NCBI RefSeq assembly: GCF_002287375.1
Contig: NZ_NPOA01000008.1
Span: 1-64,000, forward strand
Direction: 5' to 3'
Length of the DNA: 64,000 nt
Origin: Virgibacillus profundi
GTDB taxonomy: Bacteria > Bacillota > Bacilli > Bacillales > Amphibacillaceae
Shown: positions 25,806 to 33,804 of the stretch, piece by piece
How the letters are laid out: the number at the start of each line of letters is the position of its first letter
Position numbering within the stretch: the first letter of the stretch is position 1
The notes under the pieces: model-generated
Databases searched by the model: none
What the model saw: the letters and a program-made list of their open reading frames with translations, nothing else
What the model was told of the DNA's origin: nothing
Translations under genes and position numbers: made by a program

Positions 25806-26483
25806 CTATTCTAATTTACTTGGTTTTAAACTACTTGTATACCTTACCTGAATAAGCAACAACAATATACCAATGCCAATAATACTGACTAACTGTGAAT
25901 TATCTGTAAAGATAGAGTAAAACATTAAGGCGAATGCTAAAAGAACAAGACACAAGGTAACAAGTGAATATAGCCCATACAGACCTTTTAGCATGACATA
26001 TTTTTCACCATCATCAAATTGATTAAAATATTCTTGTTCATAATTTTTCGATTGAGGGTCAGGAAATTTAAAATTCGGATTTGTAATACTAACAATCTTT
26101 TCACTTGGAAATAAACTTACAAACGATATCAACAATAGTATGCCACTCCAAAGAACAATAACTGGTTGGGTATCCCTCAACAGTAAAAATCCTACAAGAG
26201 TTGCGGTAAAGGAAAGGGAAAGTGCGATTTGAATATAAGTCGCAGCATTATAAGCGATTCTTTCTAATGTGACTTGATGAATATCTTCTATATCCATATG
26301 TACTTTCATTAAGCTACCTTGCTCTGCTTTATGTACATTAAAACGAGCGAATATTAAACAAATAATAACAACTAAATTGGAAATCATTAATAGATTAGCT
26401 TCGAATAATTGATGATTAAAGCTAGCAAACAATTCATATAGCCCAAATAATAAGAAAGCAATATAAACAATTAACATTTTCAA
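25806..26483 (-). CDS. DUF3169 membrane protein
   Basis: The 225-residue protein has paired N-terminal helices (1-45), a cytoplasmic stretch VHMDIEDIHQVTLERIAYN, a second pair (about 82-125), an acidic loop KNYEQEYFNQFDDGEKY and a final helix pair. This is the DUF3169 plan. It starts with TTG overlapping the TGA of the XRE regulator, so the two are translationally coupled. XRE-DUF3169 pairs are common in Firmicutes, with unknown function. Confidence 0.78.
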   Translation of the reverse strand: MKMLIVYIAFLLFGLYELFASFNHQLFEANLLMISNLVVIICLIFARFNVHKAEQGSLMKVHMDIEDIHQVTLERIAYNAATYIQIALSLSFTATLVGFLLLRDTQPVIVLWSGILLLISFVSLFPSEKIVSITNPNFKFPDPQSKNYEQEYFNQFDDGEKYVMLKGLYGLYSLVTLCLVLLAFALMFYSIFTDNSQLVSIIGIGILLLLIQVRYTSSLKPSKLE

Positions 26484-26686
26484 GACAGTTCCTCCTCACT
26501 AAAAATAAATACATTGTTAATTGGTTCTTGAAATACATTTGCAATTTTTACTGCAATTAATAAGGATGGCATATATTCATTTCTCTCAATTAAACTTACA
26601 GTTTGCCGAGAAATTCTCGCTCGTTTGGCTAACTCGGTTTGATTAAGACCATCTCTAGCACGTAATTCCTTAAGCCGAGTTTTCAT
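26480..26686 (-). CDS. XRE-family HTH regulator (68 aa)
   Basis: This is a minimal helix-turn-helix protein: LKELRARDGLNQTELAKRARISRQTVSLIERNEYMPSLLIAVKIANVF covers residues 5-52. It matches the short YozG/YgzD type of DNA-binding protein. It overlaps the DUF3169 gene start and so probably controls a two-gene unit in which it is first. The ligand or signal is unknown. Confidence 0.88.
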   Translation of the reverse strand: MKTRLKELRARDGLNQTELAKRARISRQTVSLIERNEYMPSLLIAVKIANVFQEPINNVFIFSEEELS

Positions 26687-26810
26687 TTTATCACCTCGAG
26701 CACATTATATATTACCATAGTCATTTTGACAACGATATTAGTCAATATTATTTATAAAACATTATTTAAACTTAAATATTTTCACTTTAAAGTATTGATA
26801 ATTTGAATTT

Positions 26811-26936
26811 TAAACAATCCTTCAGTTAACACAATAAGAGATAGTTCTTGTTGAACAAACCTGCCCCTTAAGTAAAAAAGACCGCCTTATTGACGATCTC
26901 CTTGTTGTGCTAAAGCACCCGTTAGCACAATAAAGA
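26811..26936 (-). repeat. Intergenic array repeat, largest A-B unit with perfect arm
   Basis: The minus strand starts TTGTGCTAACGGGTGCTTT with TTAGCACAA following, a perfect 9-bp inverted repeat around CGGGTGCT. GATCGTC AATAA GGCGGTC then forms an RNA-type hairpin, and GGGGCAGGTTTGTTCAAC closes the unit. A second degenerate unit (GTGTTAACTGAAGGATTG) follows. Confidence 0.78.
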
Positions 26937-26990
26937 AATGAGAATTTTTATTCCACAATCGCGTCCGTTTGTTTAATACTTTGCTAACTA

Positions 26991-27263
26991 TTATTCTTTT
27001 GAATCTTTTGGCCATATAAGGATAACTAAATATGCGACAATAGCAAATGCTATTGAAACCCAAAACTGAAAAAACTTTAGAAGCCAAAAAATCCCCATTA
27101 TTATAGCAATGCCTAAATATAATTGTTTTTCATCACGTTGCCAACGATTCTGATTCAATAAAACATTAATAAAACCAATAGGTGGTGTTATAAAGCACAT
27201 TGCATATACCCAGCCTTTTTTTAAATACCAAGCACGTTTTTGTATAGAATAGTTAGTTGCCAT
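26991..27263 (-). CDS. Membrane protein of unknown function (90 aa)
   Basis: Two or three hydrophobic segments follow a short basic N-terminus (about 20-37, 51-66, 68-82), ending in LIWPKDSKE. The second ATG was chosen because AGGTGG is seven bases upstream of it; an ATG two codons earlier is too close. No family is recognised. It lies between two array repeats. Confidence 0.6.
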   Translation of the reverse strand: MATNYSIQKRAWYLKKGWVYAMCFITPPIGFINVLLNQNRWQRDEKQLYLGIAIIMGIFWLLKFFQFWVSIAFAIVAYLVILIWPKDSKE

Positions 27264-27288
27264 ATTCATACCACCTCTCAGTTACTCT

Positions 27289-27342
27289 GCTAAATGGCCT
27301 TGTTCAAGCATATAATTGTTTAATTAAAGCACCCGTTAAAGG
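27289..27342 (-). repeat. Intergenic array repeat, type A
   Basis: The minus strand reads CTTTAACGGGTGCTTTAATT, then CTTGAACAAGGCCATTTAG, the latter resembling the end of type C units. Confidence 0.65.
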
Positions 27343-27356
27343 AACTAAATAGATGA

Positions 27357-27557
27357 TTAATTACTTGATGCTGGTGACGACCTAAAGGACATAATTAATA
27401 AAAACAGAAGTCCAATAGAACCACCCATTGCAAGTAATTTAGCAGCGATTGGTTCCTTATTAAAAAAAGTGTATATACCAAAGATCAGAATTATTGTGAT
27501 TATTGTTCGAGATATCATTAAAACAATTCCTCTGTTATCTAGCTTTCTTGGTGACAA
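27357..27557 (-). CDS. Two-helix membrane protein (66 aa)
   Basis: A TTG start preceded by GGGGGGG gives a product with two membrane helices (about 12-32 and 41-58) and a small polar tail FRSSPASSN. A start six codons upstream lacks an RBS. No family is recognised. It is bounded by repeats on both sides. Confidence 0.5.
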   Translation of the reverse strand: MSPRKLDNRGIVLMISRTIITIILIFGIYTFFNKEPIAAKLLAMGGSIGLLFLLIMSFRSSPASSN

Positions 27558-27609
27558 ATTGAGCCCCCCCATCATAGACGATTTATTTTAATTTTAACAC
27601 TACACTATT

Positions 27610-27755
27610 CCATAAATTGGCCTTTTTATGGCACAGACTTATTCGGCTATTGCACCCTTATACGTAATTAGTTAGCAGGTTTCTATGCCATTATCGCGCC
27701 CGATTGCGGCATAGTCAAATCAAGGCACTTAGGCTAACGCACCATAGAGTTTAAG
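27610..27755 (-). repeat. Array repeats, type C followed by type A
   Basis: The minus strand runs TATGGTGCGTTAGCC, GCCGCAATCGGGCGCGATAA, TGGCATAGAAACC, TAATTACGTATAAGGGTGCA. No gene lies between the two units, as if a cassette had been lost. Confidence 0.65.
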
Positions 27756-27837
27756 TATAAACCTTCACAATTTCTTTTTCACATTAACATGATCTAATCC
27801 CCTAAATGTATTTTTCTGGAATCTGACTCATTACAGA

Positions 27838-27890
27838 AAGACGCCTTCTTTTTAAAGAAAAGCGCCCGTTTGTGGAAGATGACTTTATTA
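27838..27890 (-). repeat. Degenerate array repeat with GCGCCCGTTTG
   Basis: AAAGACGCCTTC and AAAGCGCCCGTTTG (plus strand) resemble the hairpin and type A parts of the copy at 15.9 kb. Confidence 0.5.
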
Positions 27891-27944
27891 TAAGATGCAT
27901 TATTGCGTATGTCTTCTTATACAATTAATTCTTAATACACCTCT

Positions 27945-28055
27945 TACGTTAAATGGCCCGACTGTAAGATATGGACGCAATCGTTTATTTAGCAATCGCG
28001 CCTGATTGCTGCATAAATCAAATAAAGGTTCCTAAGCTGGCGCGACCATTAATTG
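27945..28055 (-). repeat. Intergenic array repeat, type C, double
   Basis: The minus strand reads GGTCGCGCCAGCTTAGG, then GCAGCAATCAGGCGCGATTG, then GATTGCGTCC and CAGTCGGGCCATTTAACG. Confidence 0.6.
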
Positions 28056-28254
28056 AATATATAATAACATACCAAGAAAGAAACAGTTGAATAACTTTGA
28101 TGAAGTATCATATCAAGGTGGTGGAACTTCAACTTCTGTATTTTTTTCATTATCACGAACAATGCATATTGAAACTTAAATTTGAAATAAGTGCTACTTC
28201 TTTTTAATGATCGATATGTAGAACGTAATATTGTAAACCATTTAATTATATCGG

Positions 28255-28283
28255 TTGACAATCATCCCCCTTTCGATTAAAAT
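28255..28283 (+). promoter_or_regulatory. bioY promoter
   Basis: TTGACA (28255-28260) and TAAAAT (28278-28283) are separated by 17 bases, a close sigma-A match. The TTG start codon of bioY follows at 28313. Confidence 0.8.
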
Positions 28284-28304
28284 AATTTTTAATCGAAAGG
28301 GGGA
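28265..28304. promoter_or_regulatory. Perfect 18-bp inverted repeat over the bioY promoter
   Basis: TCCCCCTTTCGATTAAAA (28265-28282) is an exact inverted repeat of 28287-28304, with TAAT between. It covers the -10 region, the expected start site and the Shine-Dalgarno AAAGGGGG. It does not resemble the usual BirA operator (TTGTTAAC...GTTAACAA), so another regulator or an RNA-level switch is possible. Confidence 0.8.
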
Positions 28305-28312
28305 CGTTTACA

Positions 28313-28882
28313 TTGAATCGACAAGGTAATAAACTGAGAATTATGCTTAAGATCGCTATATTTGCCGCTATAACTGCAATACTTGCACAGGTGGAAATTC
28401 CGCTTCCGCTTATTCCAATCAGTGGCCAGACACTGGCAGTAGGGATTGCAGCAACTATCCTTGGAAGCCGTCAGGGATCATTGGCAATGGTGCTCTATAT
28501 GGCGATTGGAGCGGTCGGCCTTCCGGTATTCGCTGGATTCAGCGGGGGACCACAGGTGCTTGTAGGCCCTTCAGGTGGATATATTTTTGGGTTTATAGCC
28601 GCAGCGTACGTTACTGGTCTCATTTTGGAAAAAACAAGGTTTACAATCCCCATGGCTGTCATCGCAAATATTATGGGAATGTTTGTAACACTGGTTTTTG
28701 GTACTATTCAATTGAAACTTGTACTGGATCTTGGATGGAGTGCTTCCTTGGCTGCCGGAGTATACCCGTTTCTTGCTGTAGGATTCATTAAGGCATTTCT
28801 AGCCAGCTGGATTGGCATTGTTGTCAGAAGACGTCTGATACAAGCAAAACTGCTTGGAGATATGCCAAAAGAAGTTGCATAA
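28313..28882 (+). CDS. bioY: Biotin transporter S component BioY
   Basis: The 189-residue protein has six membrane segments and the BioY patterns IPLPLIPISGQTLAVGIAATILGSRQG (about 26-52), GLPVFAGFSGGPQVLVGPSGGYIFG (about 68-92) and FIKAFLASWIG near the end. BioY is the biotin-binding S component that works with an ECF energizing module. The start is TTG with AAAGGGGG nine bases upstream. It is one of the few plus-strand genes in this part and stands alone, with a striking inverted repeat over its promoter. Confidence 0.92.
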   Translation: MNRQGNKLRIMLKIAIFAAITAILAQVEIPLPLIPISGQTLAVGIAATILGSRQGSLAMVLYMAIGAVGLPVFAGFSGGPQVLVGPSGGYIFGFIAAAYVTGLILEKTRFTIPMAVIANIMGMFVTLVFGTIQLKLVLDLGWSASLAAGVYPFLAVGFIKAFLASWIGIVVRRRLIQAKLLGDMPKEVA

Positions 28883-28976
28883 GTTATAACACTAATTGAA
28901 TAAAATAGAAGCACCATAAAAGTGTCACTTTGACCGATAATTTGCACTTATTTAAAGCGTTATTTGCATAATCCGG

Positions 28977-29022
28977 TTATAAAGCTCAGCTACCTTTACA
29001 TAAGAAGTTTAGCTGGGCTTCT
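28977..29022. terminator. Hairpin downstream of bioY
   Basis: AAGCTCAGCTA and TAGCTGGGCTT form an 11-bp stem with one G-U pair. The T-run is weak, so termination is probable only. Confidence 0.45.
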
Positions 29023-29126
29023 TCCATAAAAGGTTTCACTATACTGTCGTAAAAAAAGGTCATGTTCTTCAACAATCGTAGCAATAGGTAAGCCTTTGAA
29101 GTTATCTCCAGCTTTTCCCCTGCTCC

Positions 29127-29160
29127 GCACCGAACGTGCTAGTTTCCAAGCATTCGGCGC
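29127..29160 (-). ncRNA. Group II intron domain V
   Basis: The 34-base hairpin has the CGC catalytic triad near its 5' side, an internal bulge CACG and a GAAA tetraloop, the standard size and plan for domain V. Confidence 0.7.
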
Positions 29161-29215
29161 TCCATCTATTGATGTATACTAGATTATAAGTTCTTCGTTA
29201 CTTTTTGACGTGAAA

Positions 29216-31012
29216 TTAAACTACCTTCTCAAGCCCACATTCCATTCGGTATTGATTTAGTTTATTTATCATTGAATCAGTTAACTCGAATTTCTGTATC
29301 TCTGACGAGATAATATCTGTATTTTTACGATGTATAATCCGATGTATATCTTTATGAAGAATACGTAGATTGTTGAATTTGTCCGTTCCCCCAAGATGTG
29401 GTGGTGTATAATGATGGCAATGAACCTCATTTGCGGTTAAAGTCCAGCCTGTGATTTCGCATTTTCCCATCTTCATACTAAAACGGCTTATGCGATTATC
29501 CATGTATTCAACGGTTCTATCTGGAATTTTCGCTTTCAACAGTCTGCTGATTTCCAACCCGACATTCGGCTTTAGTTTATCATAAATTTTCTTTCTGCCT
29601 TCTTCCGTGTAAAGAGATAGTTTCGGACTAAAATTCATTGCATTCACTGTTTTAACATCGCCAATAGGAAATAGGTGGACCCCGTCTATTTTGAACGTTT
29701 TAACTTGTGTGCTATAGAACTTTTTATAAACCTTACTAGGGTTGATTGGATGTCCATATTTTCCTACAGGACGAAGGCGATTATACAGAAAGGCTTTTAA
29801 TTCATAGGCAATACGTGAGAATTCTAGATTGACGTGTGTAGCACGATTAAAATAGTTGTGAATACCTAAAACAAAACTGTTAAAGCGCAATGCATTTTGA
29901 GTTGTAGGGGAATCTTTTATCCGTTGGATATGAACTTTAGCTTGTTCTTTGAGTTTTTCCTGTTTTCTACGTTTAATGCCCGTATGGGCAACTCTTTTCT
30001 TTCTTTTTACATTCGCTTTAATCGTAAAACCTAAGAATTCAGATTCTCTCTTTCGCAAGTTTACGATTTGAGACTTTTCTGGTGAAATATCTAGTTTTAA
30101 ACGTTCTTTAAGATATAATCTAACCGCGTGATACCACTTTTGCGCTGTTTTTCCATCACGACAAAGAATTTTAAAATCATCCGCATAACGCACAAGGTAT
30201 CCTTCTTTGAGGTTTGTACGTTTCTTGGCATAACGTTCTCCAACTTTTGATTTATAGTTTTTTGAAAGAGGGAAGAATTCCCATTGCCCCGCGACCCATT
30301 GATCTAGGTCGTTTAGTACGACGTTAGAAAGCAGCGTTGATAAGATACCACCTTGAAGAACCCCTTTGGATGGTATTCCTTCTTTGTCAATCTCGGCTTT
30401 TGGCATTTTAGATACACAAGCTATAACTTTTCTATCATGAATACCTAAGTTCCATAACTGTTTGGTAAGCAGTGTATGGTTCACGTTATCGAAAAATCCT
30501 TTTATATCAACATCGACCACATAGTGTAGTTGCGCGTGATTAATTAAGAATTGGATCCTTGCCATAGCATGATGAGTAGACCTTAACGGTCTAAAGCCGT
30601 AACTATGTTTGTAGAAATAGGCTTCAGCGATTGGCTCAAGGACCTGTTTAAAGCATTGTTGAATGATACGGTCAAGAATAGAAGGAATTCCAAGCGGTCT
30701 CAATTTACCGTTCTCTTTTTCAATCCATTTTCTTCTGACCTTCTTAGGTTGGTAGTTTTCTAGTTTTGTTTGAATTACACTTACTAATTCGTTTTCCGTA
30801 ATCTCTTTTATATTATCGATGGTTTTTCCATCTGTACCAGGTGTTTTAGAACCTTTGTTAGATTTGATTGTGCGAAAAGCTAATAAGATATTTTCTCTAG
30901 ATGTAATAATATCGTAGATATTATTGAAAGTGTCGTTATTACTAGCCTTTTCATACAACTCAGTAAAAGTTTCCGTCATATTGTAGTAATCCCAATATCT
31001 CAAAGTTGACAC
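29216..31012 (-). CDS. ltrA: Group II intron reverse transcriptase/maturase with HNH domain
   Basis: The 598-residue protein has reverse transcriptase motifs in order: RPLGIPSILDRIIQQC, FYKHSYGFRPLRSTHHA, VDVDIKGFFDNVNH, GVLQGGILSTLLSNV and the catalytic YADD in VRYADDFKILC. A maturase (X) region follows, then an HNH endonuclease with CEITGWTLTANEVHCHHYTP and LGGTDKFNNLRILHKDIHR. The GTG start was chosen because AGGAGGGATG lies just upstream. The protein would promote splicing and target-primed retrohoming of its intron. Confidence 0.95.
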   Translation of the reverse strand: MSTLRYWDYYNMTETFTELYEKASNNDTFNNIYDIITSRENILLAFRTIKSNKGSKTPGTDGKTIDNIKEITENELVSVIQTKLENYQPKKVRRKWIEKENGKLRPLGIPSILDRIIQQCFKQVLEPIAEAYFYKHSYGFRPLRSTHHAMARIQFLINHAQLHYVVDVDIKGFFDNVNHTLLTKQLWNLGIHDRKVIACVSKMPKAEIDKEGIPSKGVLQGGILSTLLSNVVLNDLDQWVAGQWEFFPLSKNYKSKVGERYAKKRTNLKEGYLVRYADDFKILCRDGKTAQKWYHAVRLYLKERLKLDISPEKSQIVNLRKRESEFLGFTIKANVKRKKRVAHTGIKRRKQEKLKEQAKVHIQRIKDSPTTQNALRFNSFVLGIHNYFNRATHVNLEFSRIAYELKAFLYNRLRPVGKYGHPINPSKVYKKFYSTQVKTFKIDGVHLFPIGDVKTVNAMNFSPKLSLYTEEGRKKIYDKLKPNVGLEISRLLKAKIPDRTVEYMDNRISRFSMKMGKCEITGWTLTANEVHCHHYTPPHLGGTDKFNNLRILHKDIHRIIHRKNTDIISSEIQKFELTDSMINKLNQYRMECGLEKVV

Positions 31013-31710
31013 TGTGGCATCCCTCCTAGTGAGTGATGTTCCCACATTCCTACCCGATCGGTGTCATTCACGTGAAGAAAATAATCGTTCTAATTCGTTA
31101 GACTTGGGGCTGTTCCTCCATTTCCATTACAGAAGTTTCGTTGGTCGTACCCCTACCTTCACAAGAACAAGTACATTTCGATTTTACCTTATAGCAACCG
31201 TTTCGGATGACAGTCCTTATTTCAACGTCTCTTGTTTCCCAAGTACCTTACAACATAGCTATCTGTTCTAGACGTAGGTGCTTCCTGTAAGCCTGTGAGC
31301 TTGATACCGCCATTGTTCAGTATAATGTATTTCAGAGGGCCAAATTTTACTCTACACCACTCACCCCACCGTAGGATGGGACATAGCTTTCACTATGTTC
31401 AATCTATAGACCCTTAAATTCAGAAGTTCGTCAGTTCCTTCAGAGGGGAACATACTAACCATATCTAGTTTTTCAGCCATCCGGCATATCAGTTGGCATA
31501 CCTTTTTCCGAAAGAATGGCTCTAGCCTTCCTTTTGCCGACTCTACCTGTATTTCGAACCCCATGAACTGTCTTTCATGACGCACGCAGGAGTATTGATG
31601 GGATAGTTTTAGAAAACATGGTTTCGTCATTCCTATCCTCAGTTGTAAAGTTGAAATTTTTCTTTATAAATTTCCTGTGTTTTCATGCCGAAAGACATTT
31701 ATCACAGTAC

Positions 31711-31790
31711 TTGTCGCGCTGGCCCGATTGCTGAACAAAGATTAATCTGGACTCTTTCACTAAACTGCCAGTTAGTTTAAGATCAACCTT
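31711..31790 (-). repeat. Array repeats, type C and type B halves
   Basis: The minus strand reads CTTAAACTAACTGGCAG, then TTCAGCAATCGGGCCAGCGC. It lies 126 bases outside the intron 5' end. A short copy of repeat D overlaps (31765-31850). Confidence 0.6.
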
Positions 31791-31904
31791 TCACAATCTC
31801 TATATTTATTTTAACATAAATAGTCAGAATACACTGTAGAGTCACAGGAAATGGTATACAAATTTAAGACTGTAACAAAATCAGATGTCTCTGTATCAAC
31901 ATAA

Positions 31905-31945
31905 AAATGACTACAAATTGATATACAATTTAGTAGTCATTTTAC
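31905..31945 (-). terminator. Hairpin downstream of hemQ
   Basis: On the minus strand AAAATGACTAC and GTAGTCATTTT pair perfectly, and TTATG follows. Confidence 0.6.
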
Positions 31946-32026
31946 ATTGCATTTTTAAATTTTTGTGGTAACAGTAGCCAACAGAACCGGTTATATATCG
32001 GAGCAGCCTTTTTTATGCTCCAAAAC

Positions 32027-32770
32027 CTATACCGAGAAATATTCATCAACTTCCCTGAATGGAAGTTGATTTCCAATATAAAACGAACCAAAAATCCCAT
32101 ATTTCGCACTTACTTCATCAAACCTGGTATCATAAATTAGTTTTTTAAATTGCAGTGGGTCATCACAAAATAATGTAACACCCCATTCATAATCATCAAG
32201 ACCAATAGAGCCAGTGATGATCCGTTTTACGTCTTCTGTAAAAGGTTTTGCTGTTTTTATATGATCAAGCATCATCCGGCCACGTTCCTCTTTAGGCAAT
32301 GTAAACCAGTTATTGGTTTCCCCACGCAGTTTGCTCATTGGGTAAAAACACATATATTCTGTTTCAGGTATTTTTGGAAATAACTTACTAAGCATTGCCG
32401 GATCCTCATATGGGTCTGTTTGTGGTTTTGTATATGAACTTTTTTCAATAATGGATACATAAGAATATGCTGGTTTCATATAGTGTGCCAGTGCAGTTTT
32501 ATTGAATTTATTTTCAAATTTATTCAGATCTTTCATAGTTGGTCTCAGTGTCATAAACATAAGATCAGCTTTTTGTCCTACAATGGAAAATAAAGCTTGA
32601 TCCCCTTGTTTTTCGTTAGTTATTGTCTTCCAATCGGAAGCTAGTGAGTGAAATTCGTCCAGCACACTTTTTCGCTGTGCCTCAGAAGCTTGCTGCCATT
32701 TTTCCCAATCGATTGTCCGAAAATCATGTAATGCATACCAGCCATCAAATGTTTCTACAGTTTCTACCAT
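32027..32770 (-). CDS. hemQ: Coproheme decarboxylase HemQ
   Basis: The 247-residue protein matches HemQ (YwfI, chlorite dismutase-like) of Gram-positive bacteria: ETFDGWYALHDFRTIDW (about 5-21), the tyrosine-containing segment CFYPMSKLRGETNNWFTLP (about 139-157) and GSIGLDDYEWGVTLFCDDP (about 190-208). HemQ converts coproheme III to haem b in the last step of the coproporphyrin pathway. The second in-frame ATG was chosen because AGGAGTG lies six bases upstream. It is an essential-type gene inside an otherwise accessory stretch. Confidence 0.93.
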   Translation of the reverse strand: MVETVETFDGWYALHDFRTIDWEKWQQASEAQRKSVLDEFHSLASDWKTITNEKQGDQALFSIVGQKADLMFMTLRPTMKDLNKFENKFNKTALAHYMKPAYSYVSIIEKSSYTKPQTDPYEDPAMLSKLFPKIPETEYMCFYPMSKLRGETNNWFTLPKEERGRMMLDHIKTAKPFTEDVKRIITGSIGLDDYEWGVTLFCDDPLQFKKLIYDTRFDEVSAKYGIFGSFYIGNQLPFREVDEYFSV

Positions 32771-32956
32771 GACTATCACTCCTATTTAAATTTTGGATGC
32801 TGCATATTAATCATAGGATATTTATATCTGAAAAAGTGTGATAAATGTCACGGTGAATACGGACATAATTTGAAATATTTGTGATGGCTTCCCACATAGC
32901 CAAGAAATAAAGCCTCTTCCTTTTTATTTTCAATTGTGCTAGAGCATAGTAGGGAC

Positions 32957-33715
32957 TTATCCTTTTTCATTTAGGCAGTATTTATTTATAATCTTTATAA
33001 GTCGTTCCGAATTCTCAGATGAGACATTTTCAGATAATCTTGCGCCAGCAATGACTGGAGCCCATTGAAATATTTCAGACCTTAACAGTCCACTCTTTTC
33101 ACAATAAAGTCGCAAGTACATATCTGCTATTTCAGATGAAAATTGGGAATATAAAAGATAAGTCCGATATATATCAGCACGAATATCTCCAGCACTCGAA
33201 TCAACCCAATCTAAAGCTACCACTTGGTTGTTTTCTTTAATCAAATTAAATTAATGAAAGTCACCATGACAGAGCCTATTCTCAAATGTAAATGATTCCA
33301 GTTTTTTTAACAAATAAGATTTATGCCTTTTATCTAAATTATTTATTGTCTCAATTTGACGATATAACTTATCATACATTGATTCGATTGTTTCTGGAAT
33401 AATGCTATGAATTTGAAGTTGCATATCGACTGAAATATTCAGGTAACACTCTGCTTGTTCTTTATCTTTGAAAAATAAATTTCCTAATGTCTCTCCCTTA
33501 ATATATTCCATTATAATTGCTTGTTGTCCGTTTATATTGGTAACATCTAAAACTTCAGGTACAGGAAGCCCACATGAAAAGGCATAGTTTTGCTTCTTTG
33601 CTTCATTTACGGATTCAGTTTCGGGCAAATAGTCTTTAAAAACTTTAACTATTTTGTTGTCGAAAAGATAAATTTTCGCAGTATTTCCTCTTGCTATTGG
33701 ATTACCTAAATTCAT
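32957..33715 (-). pseudogene. Aminoglycoside phosphotransferase-family protein, broken by in-frame stop
   Basis: Two frames lie in the same register. The first (33251-33715, 154 residues) has the kinase N-lobe IARGNTAKIYLFDNKIVKVF, AIIMEYIKGETLG and ends RLCHGDFH followed by TAA. Two codons later the frame continues LIKENNQVVALDWVDSSAGD, the metal-binding D of APH folds, to 32957. In intact relatives the catalytic loop reads HGDFHPxN, so the stop replaces the proline codon position. Either the gene has died recently or the stop is read through. It sits downstream of a full array repeat. Confidence 0.82.
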
Positions 33716-33734
33716 TGGTTTTCTCCCTACATTT

Positions 33735-33792
33735 TAATTATCCTGCCCTTTACCTCAATATTGCTTCTTTCGCTAATGCACCAGGCAATTGG
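33735..33792 (-). repeat. Intergenic array repeat, full A-B unit
   Basis: Nearly identical to 16311-16372: GCCTGGTGCATTAGCG to AAAGGGCAGGATAATTAAAA on the minus strand. It lies just upstream of the broken phosphotransferase gene. Confidence 0.72.
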
Positions 33793-33804
33793 AAATTGTT
33801 ACCT

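Larger units (their letters stand above)
27576..28254. other. Gene-free stretch made of array repeats
   Basis: About 680 bases hold no credible gene. At least three repeat units lie here (27610-27755, 27838-27890, 27945-28055) with degenerate DNA between. A 70-codon frame at 28049-28261 on the minus strand has no RBS and an unlikely composition. Confidence 0.6.
29084..31585 (-). mobile_element. Group II intron, apparently complete
   Basis: The element has the three expected parts. The 5' end reads GTGCGTCATGAAAGACAG from 31585, fitting the GUGYG rule. The reverse transcriptase-maturase gene lies inside. A 34-nt domain V candidate at 29127-29160 has matching 8-bp arms GCGCCGAA/UUCGGUGC and a GAAA loop. 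It is followed by a domain VI-like stem and an end at ...CCTAT (AY rule). The ends are my best fit, not proven. It interrupts a short region on the minus strand beside a copy of the array repeat. Confidence 0.78.

Noticed and set aside
28049-28261. 70-codon minus-strand frame upstream of bioY
   Set aside because: Lies in repeat DNA, lacks an RBS and overlaps the bioY promoter.
31361-31630. 89-codon minus-strand frame at the intron 5' end
   Set aside because: It spans the proposed exon-intron junction, so most of it is structured intron RNA, not coding sequence.
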